A stretch of 64,000 nt of DNA from Ga0077530 sp046293075 (GCA_046293075.1 JBKBPL010000016.1:1-64000), one strand, 5' to 3'; counted from the first letter of the stretch, positions 1-8,583 are shown. Notes: generated by a model from the letters alone, not told the origin. Translations and numbers: made by a program.

Positions 1-1134
1 CTAGTCCAGCGTGCGCAGGAGCTCGCAGAACAGACGGCAGCGCGGCACCAAGGAGGGAACGAGCAGGTGCTCCTCGAATGTGTGCGCGTTCGCGCCGTCG
101 ACGCCAAGCCCGTCGAGGGTGGCAATGCCGAGGGCGCCGGTGAAATTGCCATCGCTGCCGCCGCCGAACGAGCCGTGCTCGAGCTTGAAGCCGATATTTG
201 CCGCGATCTCGTGCGCCTTCTCATAGAGCGCCATGGTTGGGCGGTGCGTTTGCCACAGTGGCCGCACGGGGCCGCGCTCGACCCTTACGGTAATGCCGTC
301 GTTTTCGGATTCGAGTGCTGCCATGCGGGCGGCGACTTCGTCGAAGATCGCCTGTGTCGGCGCGACTGTCAGCACCTGCGCGCGGCAGCGGATTGGCATG
401 ACATTGACGAATGTGCCGCCTTCAATGGTGCCGACCGAGAAGGTCATGCCGCGCTCGAAGTCGGTCATGCTCTCGATCTGCTCGATCAGCCGCGCCATGG
501 CGCGAATGGCGCTGCGGCCCTGGCGGTTCGTCGCGCCGGCGTGCGCCGGCCGGCCCTCGACATCGATCCAGAAGCGCTGGAAGGCGAAACGCCCGGTTAC
601 AATGACGCCATTCTTGCACGGCTCCGTGACGAGCACGTACTTGTGCGCCCGGGCTTCCTGCTCGATGCGCTCGCGCGAGGAGGGGCTGCCGATCTCCTCG
701 TCCGGAATGAGCATGTGGGTGACCGGGAGCGGCACGCCGCCGTTCTCGCGCGCGATCTTCAAGGCCTCGACCGCCATCGCCACGCCGCCCTTCATGTCAT
801 AGATGCCCGGGCCGAAATAGCGGTCGCCATCGCGCCGGATCGGCAGCCTGCCGGCGAGCGTGCCAACGGGGTGGACCGTGTCGAGGTGCGAGAGAATGAG
901 GATGCCGGGACTGTTGGTGCCATCGCGCCCGGGAAATCGGGCGAGCACGATATCGCCGAGCCCGCCGGTCCCCGCCAGCCGCTCGATGGTGCCGCCAAGC
1001 TTCGCGAGATCGGCACTGACGAGATCCATCATCCGGTTGACGCCGGCGATGTGATGGGTCGGGCTTTCCTCGCGCACCCAGGGCAGCAGGCGCTCGAGCA
1101 TCGCATCGGCACTGAAGAGGTCTTTTGAGAGCAC
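1..1134 (-). CDS. M20 family metallopeptidase (glutamate carboxypeptidase-like)
   Basis: This is a 377-residue zinc exopeptidase of the M20/CPG2 family, which hydrolyses amide bonds of acyl-amino acids or small peptides. The first metal motif SHLDTVHP lies near residues 82-89, a second ligand region GIYDMKGG near 110-117, and the catalytic/ligand pair PDEEIG near 145. A C-terminal GGGSDGNF stretch is typical of the family. I chose the GTG at 1134 because AGGAG lies a few bases upstream and conserved sequence begins there; the frame stays open to 1269, but that extension is Arg/Pro-rich and looks non-coding. The stop codon is the first three bases of the window. The substrate is not deducible. 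It is divergent from the alcohol dehydrogenase at 1383. Confidence 0.85.
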   Translation of the reverse strand: MLSKDLFSADAMLERLLPWVREESPTHHIAGVNRMMDLVSADLAKLGGTIERLAGTGGLGDIVLARFPGRDGTNSPGILILSHLDTVHPVGTLAGRLPIRRDGDRYFGPGIYDMKGGVAMAVEALKIARENGGVPLPVTHMLIPDEEIGSPSSRERIEQEARAHKYVLVTEPCKNGVIVTGRFAFQRFWIDVEGRPAHAGATNRQGRSAIRAMARLIEQIESMTDFERGMTFSVGTIEGGTFVNVMPIRCRAQVLTVAPTQAIFDEVAARMAALESENDGITVRVERGPVRPLWQTHRPTMALYEKAHEIAANIGFKLEHGSFGGGSDGNFTGALGIATLDGLGVDGANAHTFEEHLLVPSLVPRCRLFCELLRTLD

Positions 1135-1382
1135 GTTGGGAACTCCTGGTTCGCTGCAGGCCCGACGGAGCAGAGAGCTCGGGCGCGGAGGCCGCGCGGG
1201 GCGCGACGTCGGCTGCGCCCGCATCATAGCGCAAGCCGGCGCGCTTGTGTGGCGATGCCAGTGCCGCATGGCGCGGTCGCATGTCAGCGGCCCCGGGCGC
1301 TGTCATACTTGTGGCTGTCGCGCGTTTGCGAGGCAGGACCGCATGTTGCACAGTGCCCGATATAAGCCCGAGGAGGAAAGCC

Positions 1383-2576
1383 ATGGCCAGTCCATCGAGC
1401 CCGCTGCCGCGCGGCGTGTTCACCATACAAGCCCAGGAACGCATCGTGTTCGGCGAGCCGGCCGGTGCGGCCCTCCTGGCCGAGGTCACGCGGCTCGACG
1501 CGCGCCGCGTTTTCGTTACCTCGACGCGATCGCTCGCCAAGCTCTCTGACGGCCCCTTGCAGAAGATCGAGGCGGCGCTTGGCAGCCTGCACGTCGGCAC
1601 GTTCAGCGCAATCGCCGCGCACAGCCCGCGTGAGGACGTGATCGCCGGCGCTGCGGCCGCGCGCGCGGCTGAGGCCGACCTTATCGTCGCGATCGGCGGC
1701 GGCTCGGTCATCGACGCGACCAAGGCCATGCTCATGTGCCTCTGGCACAAGCTCGAAAGCCCCGCCGCCATGGAGCCCTACCGCTCGGGCCGTGACGACG
1801 GGCATATCCCGACGCCGATGGTGCCGCCGCATGATCCCATCCGCATGATCGCCATTCCGACGACCCTTTCTGCGGCCGAGTTCACGCCCAATGCCGGCAT
1901 CACCAACAGCGCGACGCACGTCAAGCAGTCCTTCAGTCATCGTCTGTTGGTGCCGATCACGGTCATCCTCGACCCCGTCATGACACGCGCCACGCCCGAG
2001 TGGCTGCTCGTCTCGACCGGCATCCGAGCGGTCGACCATGCCGTCGAATCCTACTGCTCGCCTACGGCCAATCCGGCGACGGAGCCGCTCTCGCTGCAGG
2101 GGCTTCGGCTTCTCCATCGATCCCTGCCGGCGATTGTCGAACGCCCCGACGATCTGGCGGCACGCCTCGATGCGCAGTTCGGCATGTGGCAGGCCATCGC
2201 CGCGTCCGTCGCTGGCGCGGGCAGCGGCGCGAGCCACGGCATCGGCTATGTGCTGGGCTCGGGCTACGGCGTCCCGCACGGGCACACAAGCTGCGTCATG
2301 CTGCCGGCGGTGCTGCGCTGGAATGCCTCCTTCAATGGCGAGCGGCAGAAGGCGCTGAGTGCGGCCATGGGGGCGCCGGACCGGCCGGCGGGCGATCTCG
2401 TCGCCGAGCTCGTCCAGCGTATCGGCCAGCCCGGCAATCTGAGGGCGCTCGGCATCAAGCGCGAGGACCTGCCCGAGATTGCCGAGCGTGCGATGGCCTA
2501 CGCGCCCGTGCGGCGCAATCCGAAGAAGATCAGCGGCCCTGCCGATGTGATGGATATCCTGGAACTCGCTTGGTAG
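1383..2576 (+). CDS. iron-containing alcohol dehydrogenase family protein
   Basis: This 397-residue protein belongs to the group III iron-dependent alcohol dehydrogenases, which include maleylacetate reductases and lactaldehyde reductases. The NAD(P)-binding motif GGGSVIDATK is at residues 105-114, and a His-rich metal region (SHGIGYVLGSGYGVPHGH) lies around residues 284-301. The ATG at 1383 follows an AGGAGG ribosome site at 1371, which decides the start over the longer open frame. It would interconvert an alcohol or enol-lactone-type substrate and its carbonyl form with NAD(P)H in the cytoplasm. Its last 79 bases overlap the tail of the convergent MFS gene. The exact substrate is unknown; a maleylacetate reductase role is possible but there are no ring-cleavage neighbours. 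Confidence 0.85.
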   Translation: MASPSSPLPRGVFTIQAQERIVFGEPAGAALLAEVTRLDARRVFVTSTRSLAKLSDGPLQKIEAALGSLHVGTFSAIAAHSPREDVIAGAAAARAAEADLIVAIGGGSVIDATKAMLMCLWHKLESPAAMEPYRSGRDDGHIPTPMVPPHDPIRMIAIPTTLSAAEFTPNAGITNSATHVKQSFSHRLLVPITVILDPVMTRATPEWLLVSTGIRAVDHAVESYCSPTANPATEPLSLQGLRLLHRSLPAIVERPDDLAARLDAQFGMWQAIAASVAGAGSGASHGIGYVLGSGYGVPHGHTSCVMLPAVLRWNASFNGERQKALSAAMGAPDRPAGDLVAELVQRIGQPGNLRALGIKREDLPEIAERAMAYAPVRRNPKKISGPADVMDILELAW

Positions 2577-3865
2577 CGGGCGTGCGGCAGCTCACGTGCG
2601 GGCCGGCCGGCCACCGGAAGCGCCGTGGCGCGGACGCGGCGGCGCCGGCCGCTGCGCCGCCGCCAGAGCAGGAACAGCACGATCGACAGGTTGAGCAGGT
2701 TCCAGGCGATACCATTGAGGAAGGCAGCCTGGTACGATCCGGTGAAGTCGTAGATGATGCCGGAGAGCCATCCACCGAGCGCCATGCCGAAGAGCGTCGC
2801 CATCATCACGACGCCGACGCGTGCCCCGGCCTCCTTGGGCGAGAAATACTCGCGCACAATGAAGGCATAGCTCGGCACGATACCGCCCTGGAAGAGGCCG
2901 AAGAGAGCCGAGACCACATAGAGCGAGGCGAGACCGTCGAAGGGGATATAGAGGCAGAGTGCGATCCCCTGCAGCGCCGAGCCGAGCAGCAGCGTGTACA
3001 ACCCGCCGATCCTGTCGGCGATGATGCCTGAAATGATCCGGCTCACGATTCCGAAGCCGAGCATCAGCGACAGCATTTCGGCGCCGCGCTGGGCGCCGAA
3101 GCCGAGGTCGGCGCAGTAGGCGACGATGTGGACCTGCGGCATCGACATGGCAACGCAGCAGGCAAGGCCGGCAACCACGAGCAAGGCCTGCAGCGTGACG
3201 GGCCTCAGCCGCAGGAGCGCCGGCGAGGGCTCATGGGGGAGGTTTCCGGCAACGGCCGGTGCCTCATGGGGTGGCCGGCGCTGCAGCAACGGTGCCAGGA
3301 GCAGCAGCGACACCGTGCAGAAGACGCCGAGTGCGAGATGCGTGACGCGCCAGCCAAAAGCGTCGATCGAGGCTTGCAGGATCGGCGGCCAGATCGTGCC
3401 GGAGAGATAGTTGCCGCTGGCGCAGATGGCTAGGGCGATGCCGCGCCGCTTGTTGAACCAGTGGGTAATGTCGGCGAGCAGCGGCGCGAACGTGGTCGCC
3501 GTGCCAAGAAGGCCGATCAGGAGGCCGTGCGCAATGGCGAACTGCCAGAGGTTCTGCGTGTAGCCGGTTGCAATGTACCCGAGGCCGAGGGCAACGGCGC
3601 CGCCAATCACCGGGATCATGATGCCATGTCGGTCGGCGATCCGGCCGGCGATGATGCCGCCGAAGCCGAAGCCGATGAGTGTCAGCGTGTAAGGCAGGGA
3701 AGCCGCGCCGCGGTCGACGCCGAACTCGGCCTGCACGGCTGGCAGGACCACGACCACCGACCACATCCCCACATTGCCGATCGTGCCAATCAGCGCTGCA
3801 GCACCGAGCCGCAGCCACGCATAGGCCGAGTCGATGTCGGCGGCCGTACCGTAGGTATGGTTCAT
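2498..3865 (-). CDS. MFS transporter (12-helix)
   Basis: This 455-residue inner-membrane protein has alternating hydrophobic segments consistent with twelve helices in two six-helix halves. The first half carries the loop GGIIAGRIADRHG typical of the major facilitator superfamily between helices 2 and 3, and the second half has the related GIIADRIGG. The middle loop (around residues 195-215) is Pro/His rich. The family resemblance is to oxalate/formate antiporter-like and monocarboxylate-like MFS proteins. The C-terminal 40 residues are Arg-rich and overlap the end of the alcohol dehydrogenase gene tail to tail, so the true functional end may be shorter. No clear ribosome site precedes the ATG. 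The substrate cannot be assigned. Confidence 0.85.
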   Translation of the reverse strand: MNHTYGTAADIDSAYAWLRLGAAALIGTIGNVGMWSVVVVLPAVQAEFGVDRGAASLPYTLTLIGFGFGGIIAGRIADRHGIMIPVIGGAVALGLGYIATGYTQNLWQFAIAHGLLIGLLGTATTFAPLLADITHWFNKRRGIALAICASGNYLSGTIWPPILQASIDAFGWRVTHLALGVFCTVSLLLLAPLLQRRPPHEAPAVAGNLPHEPSPALLRLRPVTLQALLVVAGLACCVAMSMPQVHIVAYCADLGFGAQRGAEMLSLMLGFGIVSRIISGIIADRIGGLYTLLLGSALQGIALCLYIPFDGLASLYVVSALFGLFQGGIVPSYAFIVREYFSPKEAGARVGVVMMATLFGMALGGWLSGIIYDFTGSYQAAFLNGIAWNLLNLSIVLFLLWRRRSGRRRRVRATALPVAGRPARELPHARYQASSRISITSAGPLIFFGLRRTGA

Positions 3866-4214
3866 GCGACTTATGGCCTCGGGCCGACTCGCGGCTGGGC
3901 CGCAGGCTTAGGGGGGATTGGGGCGCTTCTCCCCTTTAGCCTGTCGGGTAGATCGGCGCCAGCGTGTCTGGTCGCCGGTCAACAGGCCGACCGGCCGGGG
4001 CGCGAGGCAGAGATGAGCCCGAGTGTTGCCGTTGTGCCGATGTGCGGAACAGAGAAGTTACGTCGTCCGTCATTCGGCTGACGCACGCTGCGTGGCATGA
4101 TAGCTTCTTCAAATCTTATCGCCGCATTCCCATGTGGGTTGTTACGTGTGCCCGGGTGCGGCGCGGTTTGGCGTGCGCCGGGCAAAATCGCGGGCGAAAC
4201 CAGGGAGTGGAGCA
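3866..4214. other. intergenic region, divergent, no gene seen
   Basis: This stretch separates the minus-strand MFS gene from the plus-strand secreted protein at 4215, so it should hold both promoters. I see short open frames on both strands, but none has a ribosome site or convincing protein composition. No hairpin terminator or RNA gene was recognised. Confidence 0.5.
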
Positions 4215-4706
4215 ATGACGGGGACGTGGGCGCGTGCCGGGGGGCGTGGCATGGTCCTCGCCGTGGTGCTGACGGCGGCCGGCTTCTCCGAGGCGCGAGC
4301 CCAGACGCCCTTTCAAGTGCTTGCCGGCAACTGGAGCGGCTCGGGGCAGATCAGGCTCGACAACGGGAAGTCCGAGGCACTGAGGTGCCGCGCCTACTAC
4401 ACGCAGAAGGAGGCGGCGACGCTCGGCATTGCACTCATCTGTGCCTCTGCGAGCAACAAGATCGAGCTGCGTGCCAATCTCAACCAGAGCGGCACACAGG
4501 TCGAGGGGAGCTGGGAAGAGCGCACGTTCAATGCCGCCGGCACGGTGACCGGCCGGGTCACCGCGGGCCGCATCAATCTCTCGATTGCAGGCGGCACGTT
4601 CTCCGGGTCCATGAACGTGGCAATCACCGGCGCGCGCCACTCTGTGTCGATCGAGACCAACGGCATCGGCCTCAAGGCCGTGAACATCAGCCTGTCGCGC
4701 AGCTAG
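4215..4706 (+). CDS. secreted hypothetical protein
   Basis: This 163-residue protein starts with a clear Sec signal peptide (hydrophobic core MVLAVVLTAAGF, cleavage likely after ARA before QTPF at about residue 31). The mature part opens with LAGNWSGSGQIRLDNG and continues as alternating polar/hydrophobic segments suggestive of a beta-rich periplasmic protein. Similar proteins are common as hypotheticals in Hyphomicrobiales, as far as I recall; no function is known to me. The ATG at 4215 has GGGAGTGGAG upstream and begins directly before the signal peptide, which decides the start. It has no obvious operon partner. Confidence 0.75.
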   Translation: MTGTWARAGGRGMVLAVVLTAAGFSEARAQTPFQVLAGNWSGSGQIRLDNGKSEALRCRAYYTQKEAATLGIALICASASNKIELRANLNQSGTQVEGSWEERTFNAAGTVTGRVTAGRINLSIAGGTFSGSMNVAITGARHSVSIETNGIGLKAVNISLSRS

Positions 4707-4846
4707 AGCTGGTGGCACGGTCAGGCAGTGATCGGCGGCGTCACCGAACGAGCCATGTGCGGTGGCGTGGCCCGGGCGTGATCATTCGAGCGGCGCTGGC
4801 GCCACGCCTGCGCTCGTGCTCGCCGTAGGGAAGGAGAAGAACGATC

Positions 4847-5191
4847 ATGAGAAGGACTATGGCGCCGCTCGCCGCTCTGGCGCTTGCCGGCGGCATTGCG
4901 CTCAGCCTTGATGGCGCCGTGTTCGGCGATGCCGCGGCCCAGCGCGCGAGAGAGAGTAGAGGCCCGGACTATGTCGTGGCGCACAGCCGCTGGGGGCATG
5001 GGTCCATTGCCGGTCCCGTGCGCCGCGGGTCCAATGGCTGGGAAGTGCGGATGCCGCGTGGCACTTGGCTCGAGTGCAAGCGGAGCTGCTCGGAGACGCT
5101 CCGCCTGGCGACCGTCGATTTCTGGGAGACACAAGGGCGCAGTCCGCCTGATGGCGGACCCAACTATTTTACCCTCGACTTTTGGTTCTGA
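4847..5191 (+). CDS. small secreted protein, Cys-pair paralogue family member 1
   Basis: This 114-residue protein has a signal peptide (hydrophobic run in the first 30 residues, cleavage near AAAQ) preceded by a GGAAGGAGAAG ribosome site. The mature protein contains RMPRGTWLECKRSC followed by VDFWETQ. The same arrangement (RMPGGTW, Cys-x3-Cys, DFWETQ) appears in the two genes at 8822 and 9162, so these are paralogues. The two cysteines may form a disulfide or bind a ligand in the periplasm. Function is unknown. It is convergent with soxZ. Confidence 0.75.
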   Translation: MRRTMAPLAALALAGGIALSLDGAVFGDAAAQRARESRGPDYVVAHSRWGHGSIAGPVRRGSNGWEVRMPRGTWLECKRSCSETLRLATVDFWETQGRSPPDGGPNYFTLDFWF

Positions 5192-5199
5192 AGTGGGGG

Positions 5200-5235
5200 G
5201 CTCCCTCTCCCATGCGGGCAGAGGGAAGAGGGAGC
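5200..5235. terminator. intergenic hairpin between convergent genes
   Basis: An 8-bp perfect inverted repeat, GCTCCCTC at 5200-5207 and GAGGGAGC at 5228-5235, lies between the stop of the secreted gene at 5191 and the soxZ stop at 5258. It has no T-tract on either strand, so it is at best a weak or factor-assisted terminator. Confidence 0.35.
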
Positions 5236-5257
5236 ACGGCGCTCCGCTGGCCGGCGA

Positions 5258-5584
5258 TCAGCCGATCGCGAGCGGAGCCTTCTGCGATATCTTTACGCCG
5301 GCATCGTCGAGCCAGGTGAATTCGAACTCGCCCGCCCCCGGCACCTTCATGAAGAACGCAAGGTACGGGTTGGCCGAAATGCCCGGCAGGATGTCGGCCT
5401 TGAAGAACTCGGTACCGTTGAAGCTCGCCGTGAAGGTGTGGATGATATTGCGCGGGACGACCTTGCCGTCTGCGGTCTTGCGGTTGCCGGTCTCCATCAC
5501 ATGCTGAACGAGCGTCTTGATCTCGATCACCTCACCGACCTTGGCGGTGGCTGGGACACGGACGCGGGGTTTTGCTGCTGACAT
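5258..5584 (-). CDS. soxZ: sulfur carrier complex subunit SoxZ
   Basis: This 108-residue protein matches SoxZ, the partner of SoxY in the periplasmic carrier complex that holds sulfur intermediates during thiosulfate oxidation. It has the family opening KPRVRVPATAKVGEVIEIKT and the middle segment IIHTFTASFNGTEFF, ending in FEFTWLDDAGV; its length is normal. A GGGAG ribosome site precedes the ATG. It follows soxY by 21 bases on the same strand, so the two are cotranscribed. SoxZ has no signal peptide and is normally co-exported with Tat-targeted SoxY. Confidence 0.95.
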   Translation of the reverse strand: MSAAKPRVRVPATAKVGEVIEIKTLVQHVMETGNRKTADGKVVPRNIIHTFTASFNGTEFFKADILPGISANPYLAFFMKVPGAGEFEFTWLDDAGVKISQKAPLAIG

Positions 5585-5605
5585 TGTTTCGCTCCCTTGC
5601 CTACC

Positions 5606-6085
5606 TCAGCCGCCGCAGCCGCCGATTGTGACCTTGACGTTCCGCTTGCCGAGCAGGAACTTGCCGTCGCTCAGCGCGGCCACGGCAACGATGTCCTGCG
5701 TGCGCGCGAGGCGCATGCGGCTTGACACCGCGGCCTTGCCCGAAAGGGGCGTGAACGTGTAGCTCGCGACACCGACTTGCGGGTTGCCCGAGGCGAAGAT
5801 GTGCAGCGCCTTGACGTAGCTCGCTTCCGTCATCGGGCTGTCGACCGAGAGGGTGAAGGGCACGGTATTGCCGTTCTCGGCGATCTCCGGGATCTCCAGC
5901 GTAATGCCACTCTCTGTCGGTGTGGCCTCGCCGAGCACCTTCTTCAGGGCCTCATCGAGGCTGCGGACGGGCTCCTGGGCCAGCGCCGGCAGATCGGCGA
6001 GGAACGCGGCAATCGCCAAGCTGGCGCCGGCGCCGATCAGGAACGTCCGACGGCCAACAACTTCGATTTCCATCCGTTGCATCAT
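5606..6085 (-). CDS. soxY: sulfur carrier protein SoxY
   Basis: SoxY carries covalently bound sulfur intermediates on the cysteine of its C-terminal swinging arm. Here the protein ends in IGGCGG, the exact family hallmark. The N-terminus has a twin-arginine motif (VGRRTFLIGAG) before a hydrophobic stretch and an ALAQ cleavage site, consistent with Tat export. I chose the ATG at 6085 because AAAGG lies just upstream; ATGs at 6082 and 6073 and a GTG at 6097 are alternatives. It heads a soxYZ unit and faces the soxS-like gene across a 200-bp divergent region. No soxXA, soxB or soxCD is present in the window. Confidence 0.93.
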   Translation of the reverse strand: MMQRMEIEVVGRRTFLIGAGASLAIAAFLADLPALAQEPVRSLDEALKKVLGEATPTESGITLEIPEIAENGNTVPFTLSVDSPMTEASYVKALHIFASGNPQVGVASYTFTPLSGKAAVSSRMRLARTQDIVAVAALSDGKFLLGKRNVKVTIGGCGG

Positions 6086-6199
6086 TGCCTTTCGCACACC
6101 CGCCTTTTCGGGCCGGGCCCTCCTCCATTTTGGCGACGCATCAACGCTCCCCCCAGGGCCCGCAGAAGAGCAGATAGCCTGCTTCGACGAACTGCTGAG

Positions 6200-6260
6200 A
6201 GCATGGACGCTTGCGCATTCCTACTAGCATATTAGAATGTTTGTATGCAACCGCAGGGGC
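6200..6260. promoter_or_regulatory. AT-rich divergent sox promoter/operator candidate
   Basis: Between soxY and the soxS-like gene is the only AT-rich patch of the region. It contains the imperfect inverted repeat GCATA-N12-TATGC at 6227-6248. Position and composition suggest a shared promoter and possibly a binding site for an ArsR-type regulator such as SoxR, which commonly controls sox genes; no such regulator gene lies in the window. Confidence 0.3.
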
Positions 6261-6287
6261 GCTGAGCATCGCGCGGATTTGACGGTC

Positions 6288-6752
6288 ATGCAGCACTTCA
6301 TGCGCTTCTCGCTGCGCCTCATGGCATCTCTTGTCGCGCTGATGCTGCTCGCAGGTGCGGCGTGCGCCCAGAAAGCCCCGCCAAGCCCAGAAATTGACAT
6401 CGCAACTGCCCCGGCCGTGCTCGTCATGATCGGCGACCCCGGCTGTCCATATTGTGCGCGCTTCGAGCGCGAGGTCGCGCCAGGTTACATGGCAAGTGAA
6501 GATGGCAAGCTCGTGCCGCTCGTCCGCCGCGACCGTCGCGCGCCGGACATTGCATTCATCGAGCGCGTCGTGTTCTCGCCGACGTTCGTGATGCTGGTGC
6601 GCGGGCGCGAGGTCGGGCGCATCGTCGGCTATGCTGGCGCGGATATGTTCTGGATGCAACTTGCCGCGCTCATGGAGGACGCTCGCATGGCCCTGAAGCG
6701 GAGTGGCGCAGCCATCCCCAACTTTGCAGCACGAGATAGCGAAAGGAGATGA
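6288..6752 (+). CDS. soxS: periplasmic thioredoxin-like protein, SoxS-like
   Basis: This protein of about 154 residues has a signal peptide (LMASLVALMLLAGAACAQ) and a thioredoxin active site in DPGCPYCARFEREVAPGY. The layout, with CxxC soon after a short strand and a DGKLVPLVRRD segment, resembles SoxS, the periplasmic thioredoxin that keeps the SoxY cysteine reduced and active in Paracoccus. It is divergent from soxYZ, supporting that role. The start is uncertain: ATGs at 6237, 6288 and 6300 are all possible and none has a strong ribosome site; 6288 gives a sensible signal peptide. A generic thiol-disulfide role is the alternative. Confidence 0.75.
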   Translation: MQHFMRFSLRLMASLVALMLLAGAACAQKAPPSPEIDIATAPAVLVMIGDPGCPYCARFEREVAPGYMASEDGKLVPLVRRDRRAPDIAFIERVVFSPTFVMLVRGREVGRIVGYAGADMFWMQLAALMEDARMALKRSGAAIPNFAARDSERR

Positions 6753-6754
6753 AG

Positions 6755-6780
6755 TCCGGCAGTATGCTTCGGCAGTATAC
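6755..6780 (+). repeat. 13-bp tandem direct repeat upstream of fccB
   Basis: Two adjacent near-identical 13-mers (TCCGGCAGTATGC, then TTCGGCAGTATAC) sit directly after the soxS-like stop codon and about 120 bases before the flavoprotein start. They could be a regulator site; nothing else supports that. Confidence 0.4.
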
Positions 6781-6902
6781 AGAGAGCGCTTACCCGCGCC
6801 AGCTGAATGCTTTTCAAAAGAAAATAGAACAATGATTGCAGAAAAGGCTGCAAAGAAGGCTCGCTAGGTGCGGGCGTCAAGGAGACGACACGGGAGGTAC
6901 AG

Positions 6903-8222
6903 ATGACTGAAATTTCACGGCGGAATCTGATCGTCGGCGCAGGCGCTGGTGCGGTGGCCGCAACGAGCTTCGGTACTTTCGCAATCGCACAAGGGGCCGC
7001 AGCCGGCCGCGTCGTGGTCATTGGCGGTGGCGCCGGCGGGGCCAGTTTGGCGCGCGCGCTGAAGCTTGGCGCGCCAGCGCTCAATGTGACGCTGATCGAG
7101 CCCAACCGGATCTATTCCTCGTCCTTCTTTTCCAACCTGTATCTCGGCGGCTTCCGCTCGTTCGCCTCGCTCAATCACAACTATGACGGCTTGCGCCGGC
7201 TCGGTGTGCGCGTCATCCACCAGCGCGCGGCCGCGGTGAACACCAGCCGCAAGACGGTGCGCACGAGCGGGGGACAGACGCTTTCCTATGACAAGCTTGT
7301 CGTCTCGCCGGGCATCGAGGTGAAGTACAATTCCGTCCCCGGCTACTCGCGGGCCGCCTCGGATGGCCGCGCCCCGCACGCCTACACGACCGATGGCGCC
7401 GGCAAGCAGCACCTGCGACGCCTGCTCGAGCAGATGCCGAACGGTGGCACCGTGGCCATGGTCATGCCGAACAATCCCTATCGCTGCCCACCCGGTCCCT
7501 ACGAGCGGGCCTGCATGATCGCGCACTTCCTCAAGACCCGGAAGCCGAAGTCGCGCCTCGTCATCCTGGATCCGAAAAAGGCCTTCTCGAAGCAGCCGGT
7601 GTTCGTTGAGGCCTTCAACAGGCACTATAAGGATATCATCGAGCTCAACCTTTCGAACGACATCGACGACTTCAGCGTGGCGAGCTTCGACGCGCGGGCG
7701 CGCGAGATCACGACGAAGGCGGGGAAGAAGGTGAAGTTCGACGTCGCCAACGTCATTCCCCAGCAGAGCGCCGGCCAGATTGCTCTGAGAGCCGGGCTGG
7801 CCAAAGGCGACTGGTGCCCGATCAACCCGGAGAATTTCACCTCAGCGCTGGTGAAGGACGTGTACGTGCTCGGTGACGCGACGATCGCCGCGGAGATGCC
7901 GAAGTCGGCGTTCTCCGCAAACAGCCAGGCGAAGGTCGCGGCCAACGACATCCTCGCGGAGTTGGCGAAAGGCGAGCGCTTCCCGCCACGCTTCCGCAAT
8001 ACCTGCTGGTCGTTGCTGGCGCCCGACGACAACGTCAAGATTGGCGCCAACTACACGCCGAAGGGCGGCAAGCTCGAGCCTTCGGGCTCGTTCGTGTCGA
8101 AGCCTGGCGAGGATGCCGCGACACGCGCACAGAACTATCAGGAGTCGATCGGCTGGTACTCCGGCATCACGGCCGACATGTTCGCGGGCCCGCCGCCGGC
8201 GGCCGGCAAGAAGAAAGGTTAG
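6903..8222 (+). CDS. fccB: flavocytochrome c sulfide dehydrogenase, flavoprotein subunit (SoxF/FccB)
   Basis: This 439-residue periplasmic FAD protein oxidises sulfide, normally passing electrons to a c-type cytochrome partner. A Tat signal (SRRNLIVGAGAG, residues 5-16) leads into the dinucleotide motif RVVVIGGGAGG (36-46). Cysteines at about 195 and 204 in the NPYRCPPGPYERAC segment and one near 367 (RNTCWS) correspond to the redox-active cysteines of the family. The second FAD motif, DVYVLGDATI, is near residue 320. It follows the soxS-like gene on the same strand with a 150-base gap. The cytochrome subunit is not encoded nearby, so its electron acceptor must be elsewhere. It is called soxF in sox clusters. 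Confidence 0.9.
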   Translation: MTEISRRNLIVGAGAGAVAATSFGTFAIAQGAAAGRVVVIGGGAGGASLARALKLGAPALNVTLIEPNRIYSSSFFSNLYLGGFRSFASLNHNYDGLRRLGVRVIHQRAAAVNTSRKTVRTSGGQTLSYDKLVVSPGIEVKYNSVPGYSRAASDGRAPHAYTTDGAGKQHLRRLLEQMPNGGTVAMVMPNNPYRCPPGPYERACMIAHFLKTRKPKSRLVILDPKKAFSKQPVFVEAFNRHYKDIIELNLSNDIDDFSVASFDARAREITTKAGKKVKFDVANVIPQQSAGQIALRAGLAKGDWCPINPENFTSALVKDVYVLGDATIAAEMPKSAFSANSQAKVAANDILAELAKGERFPPRFRNTCWSLLAPDDNVKIGANYTPKGGKLEPSGSFVSKPGEDAATRAQNYQESIGWYSGITADMFAGPPPAAGKKKG

Positions 8223-8277
8223 CGCGACGGCGTCGCGCGCGTTGAGGGACGCCCGGCTCCTGAGCTGGGCGTTCTGC

Positions 8278-8583
8278 CTACTGCGTTCCGGCCTCTCCGG
8301 CGAGCGTATCGATAATCTCGGCGAGCTGGACGTCCCGTTGCGTCAAGCCGCCGGCGTCATGGGTCGAGAGCGTGATCTCGACACGGTTCCACACGTTCCG
8401 CCACTCGGGGTGGTGATCGAGCTTCTCGGCCGCGAGCGCGACCCGGGCCATGAAGCCGAAAGCTGCGCTGAAGTCGGCGAACCGGAACGTGCGGGTGAGG
8501 GCATCGCGACCATCGGCCATCTGCCATTCGGGTAATGCGGCGCGAGCGGCTTCCCGTTCGGCGGGGTCGAGTTTCCGGGGCAT
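8278..8583 (-). CDS. 4a-hydroxytetrahydrobiopterin dehydratase (pterin-4a-carbinolamine dehydratase)
   Basis: The 101-residue protein matches the PCD/DCoH family, which dehydrates the 4a-carbinolamine formed by aromatic amino acid hydroxylases and is widespread also in bacteria lacking them. The motif KLDHHPEWRNVWNRVEITLSTHD (quoted as KLDHHPEWRNVWNR, then TLSTHD) supplies the active-site histidines, and GLTQRDVQLA ends the fold. Start is the ATG at 8583, directly before PRKLDPAER; a longer frame to 8646 lacks conserved sequence. No phenylalanine hydroxylase gene is nearby. Confidence 0.92.
   Translation of the reverse strand: MPRKLDPAEREAARAALPEWQMADGRDALTRTFRFADFSAAFGFMARVALAAEKLDHHPEWRNVWNRVEITLSTHDAGGLTQRDVQLAEIIDTLAGEAGTQ

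Noticed and set aside
6833..6868. Eleven-codon frame (MIAEKAAKKAR) just upstream of fccB.
   Set aside because: Too short to judge, no ribosome site, and more likely untranslated leader; a leader-peptide role has no support.
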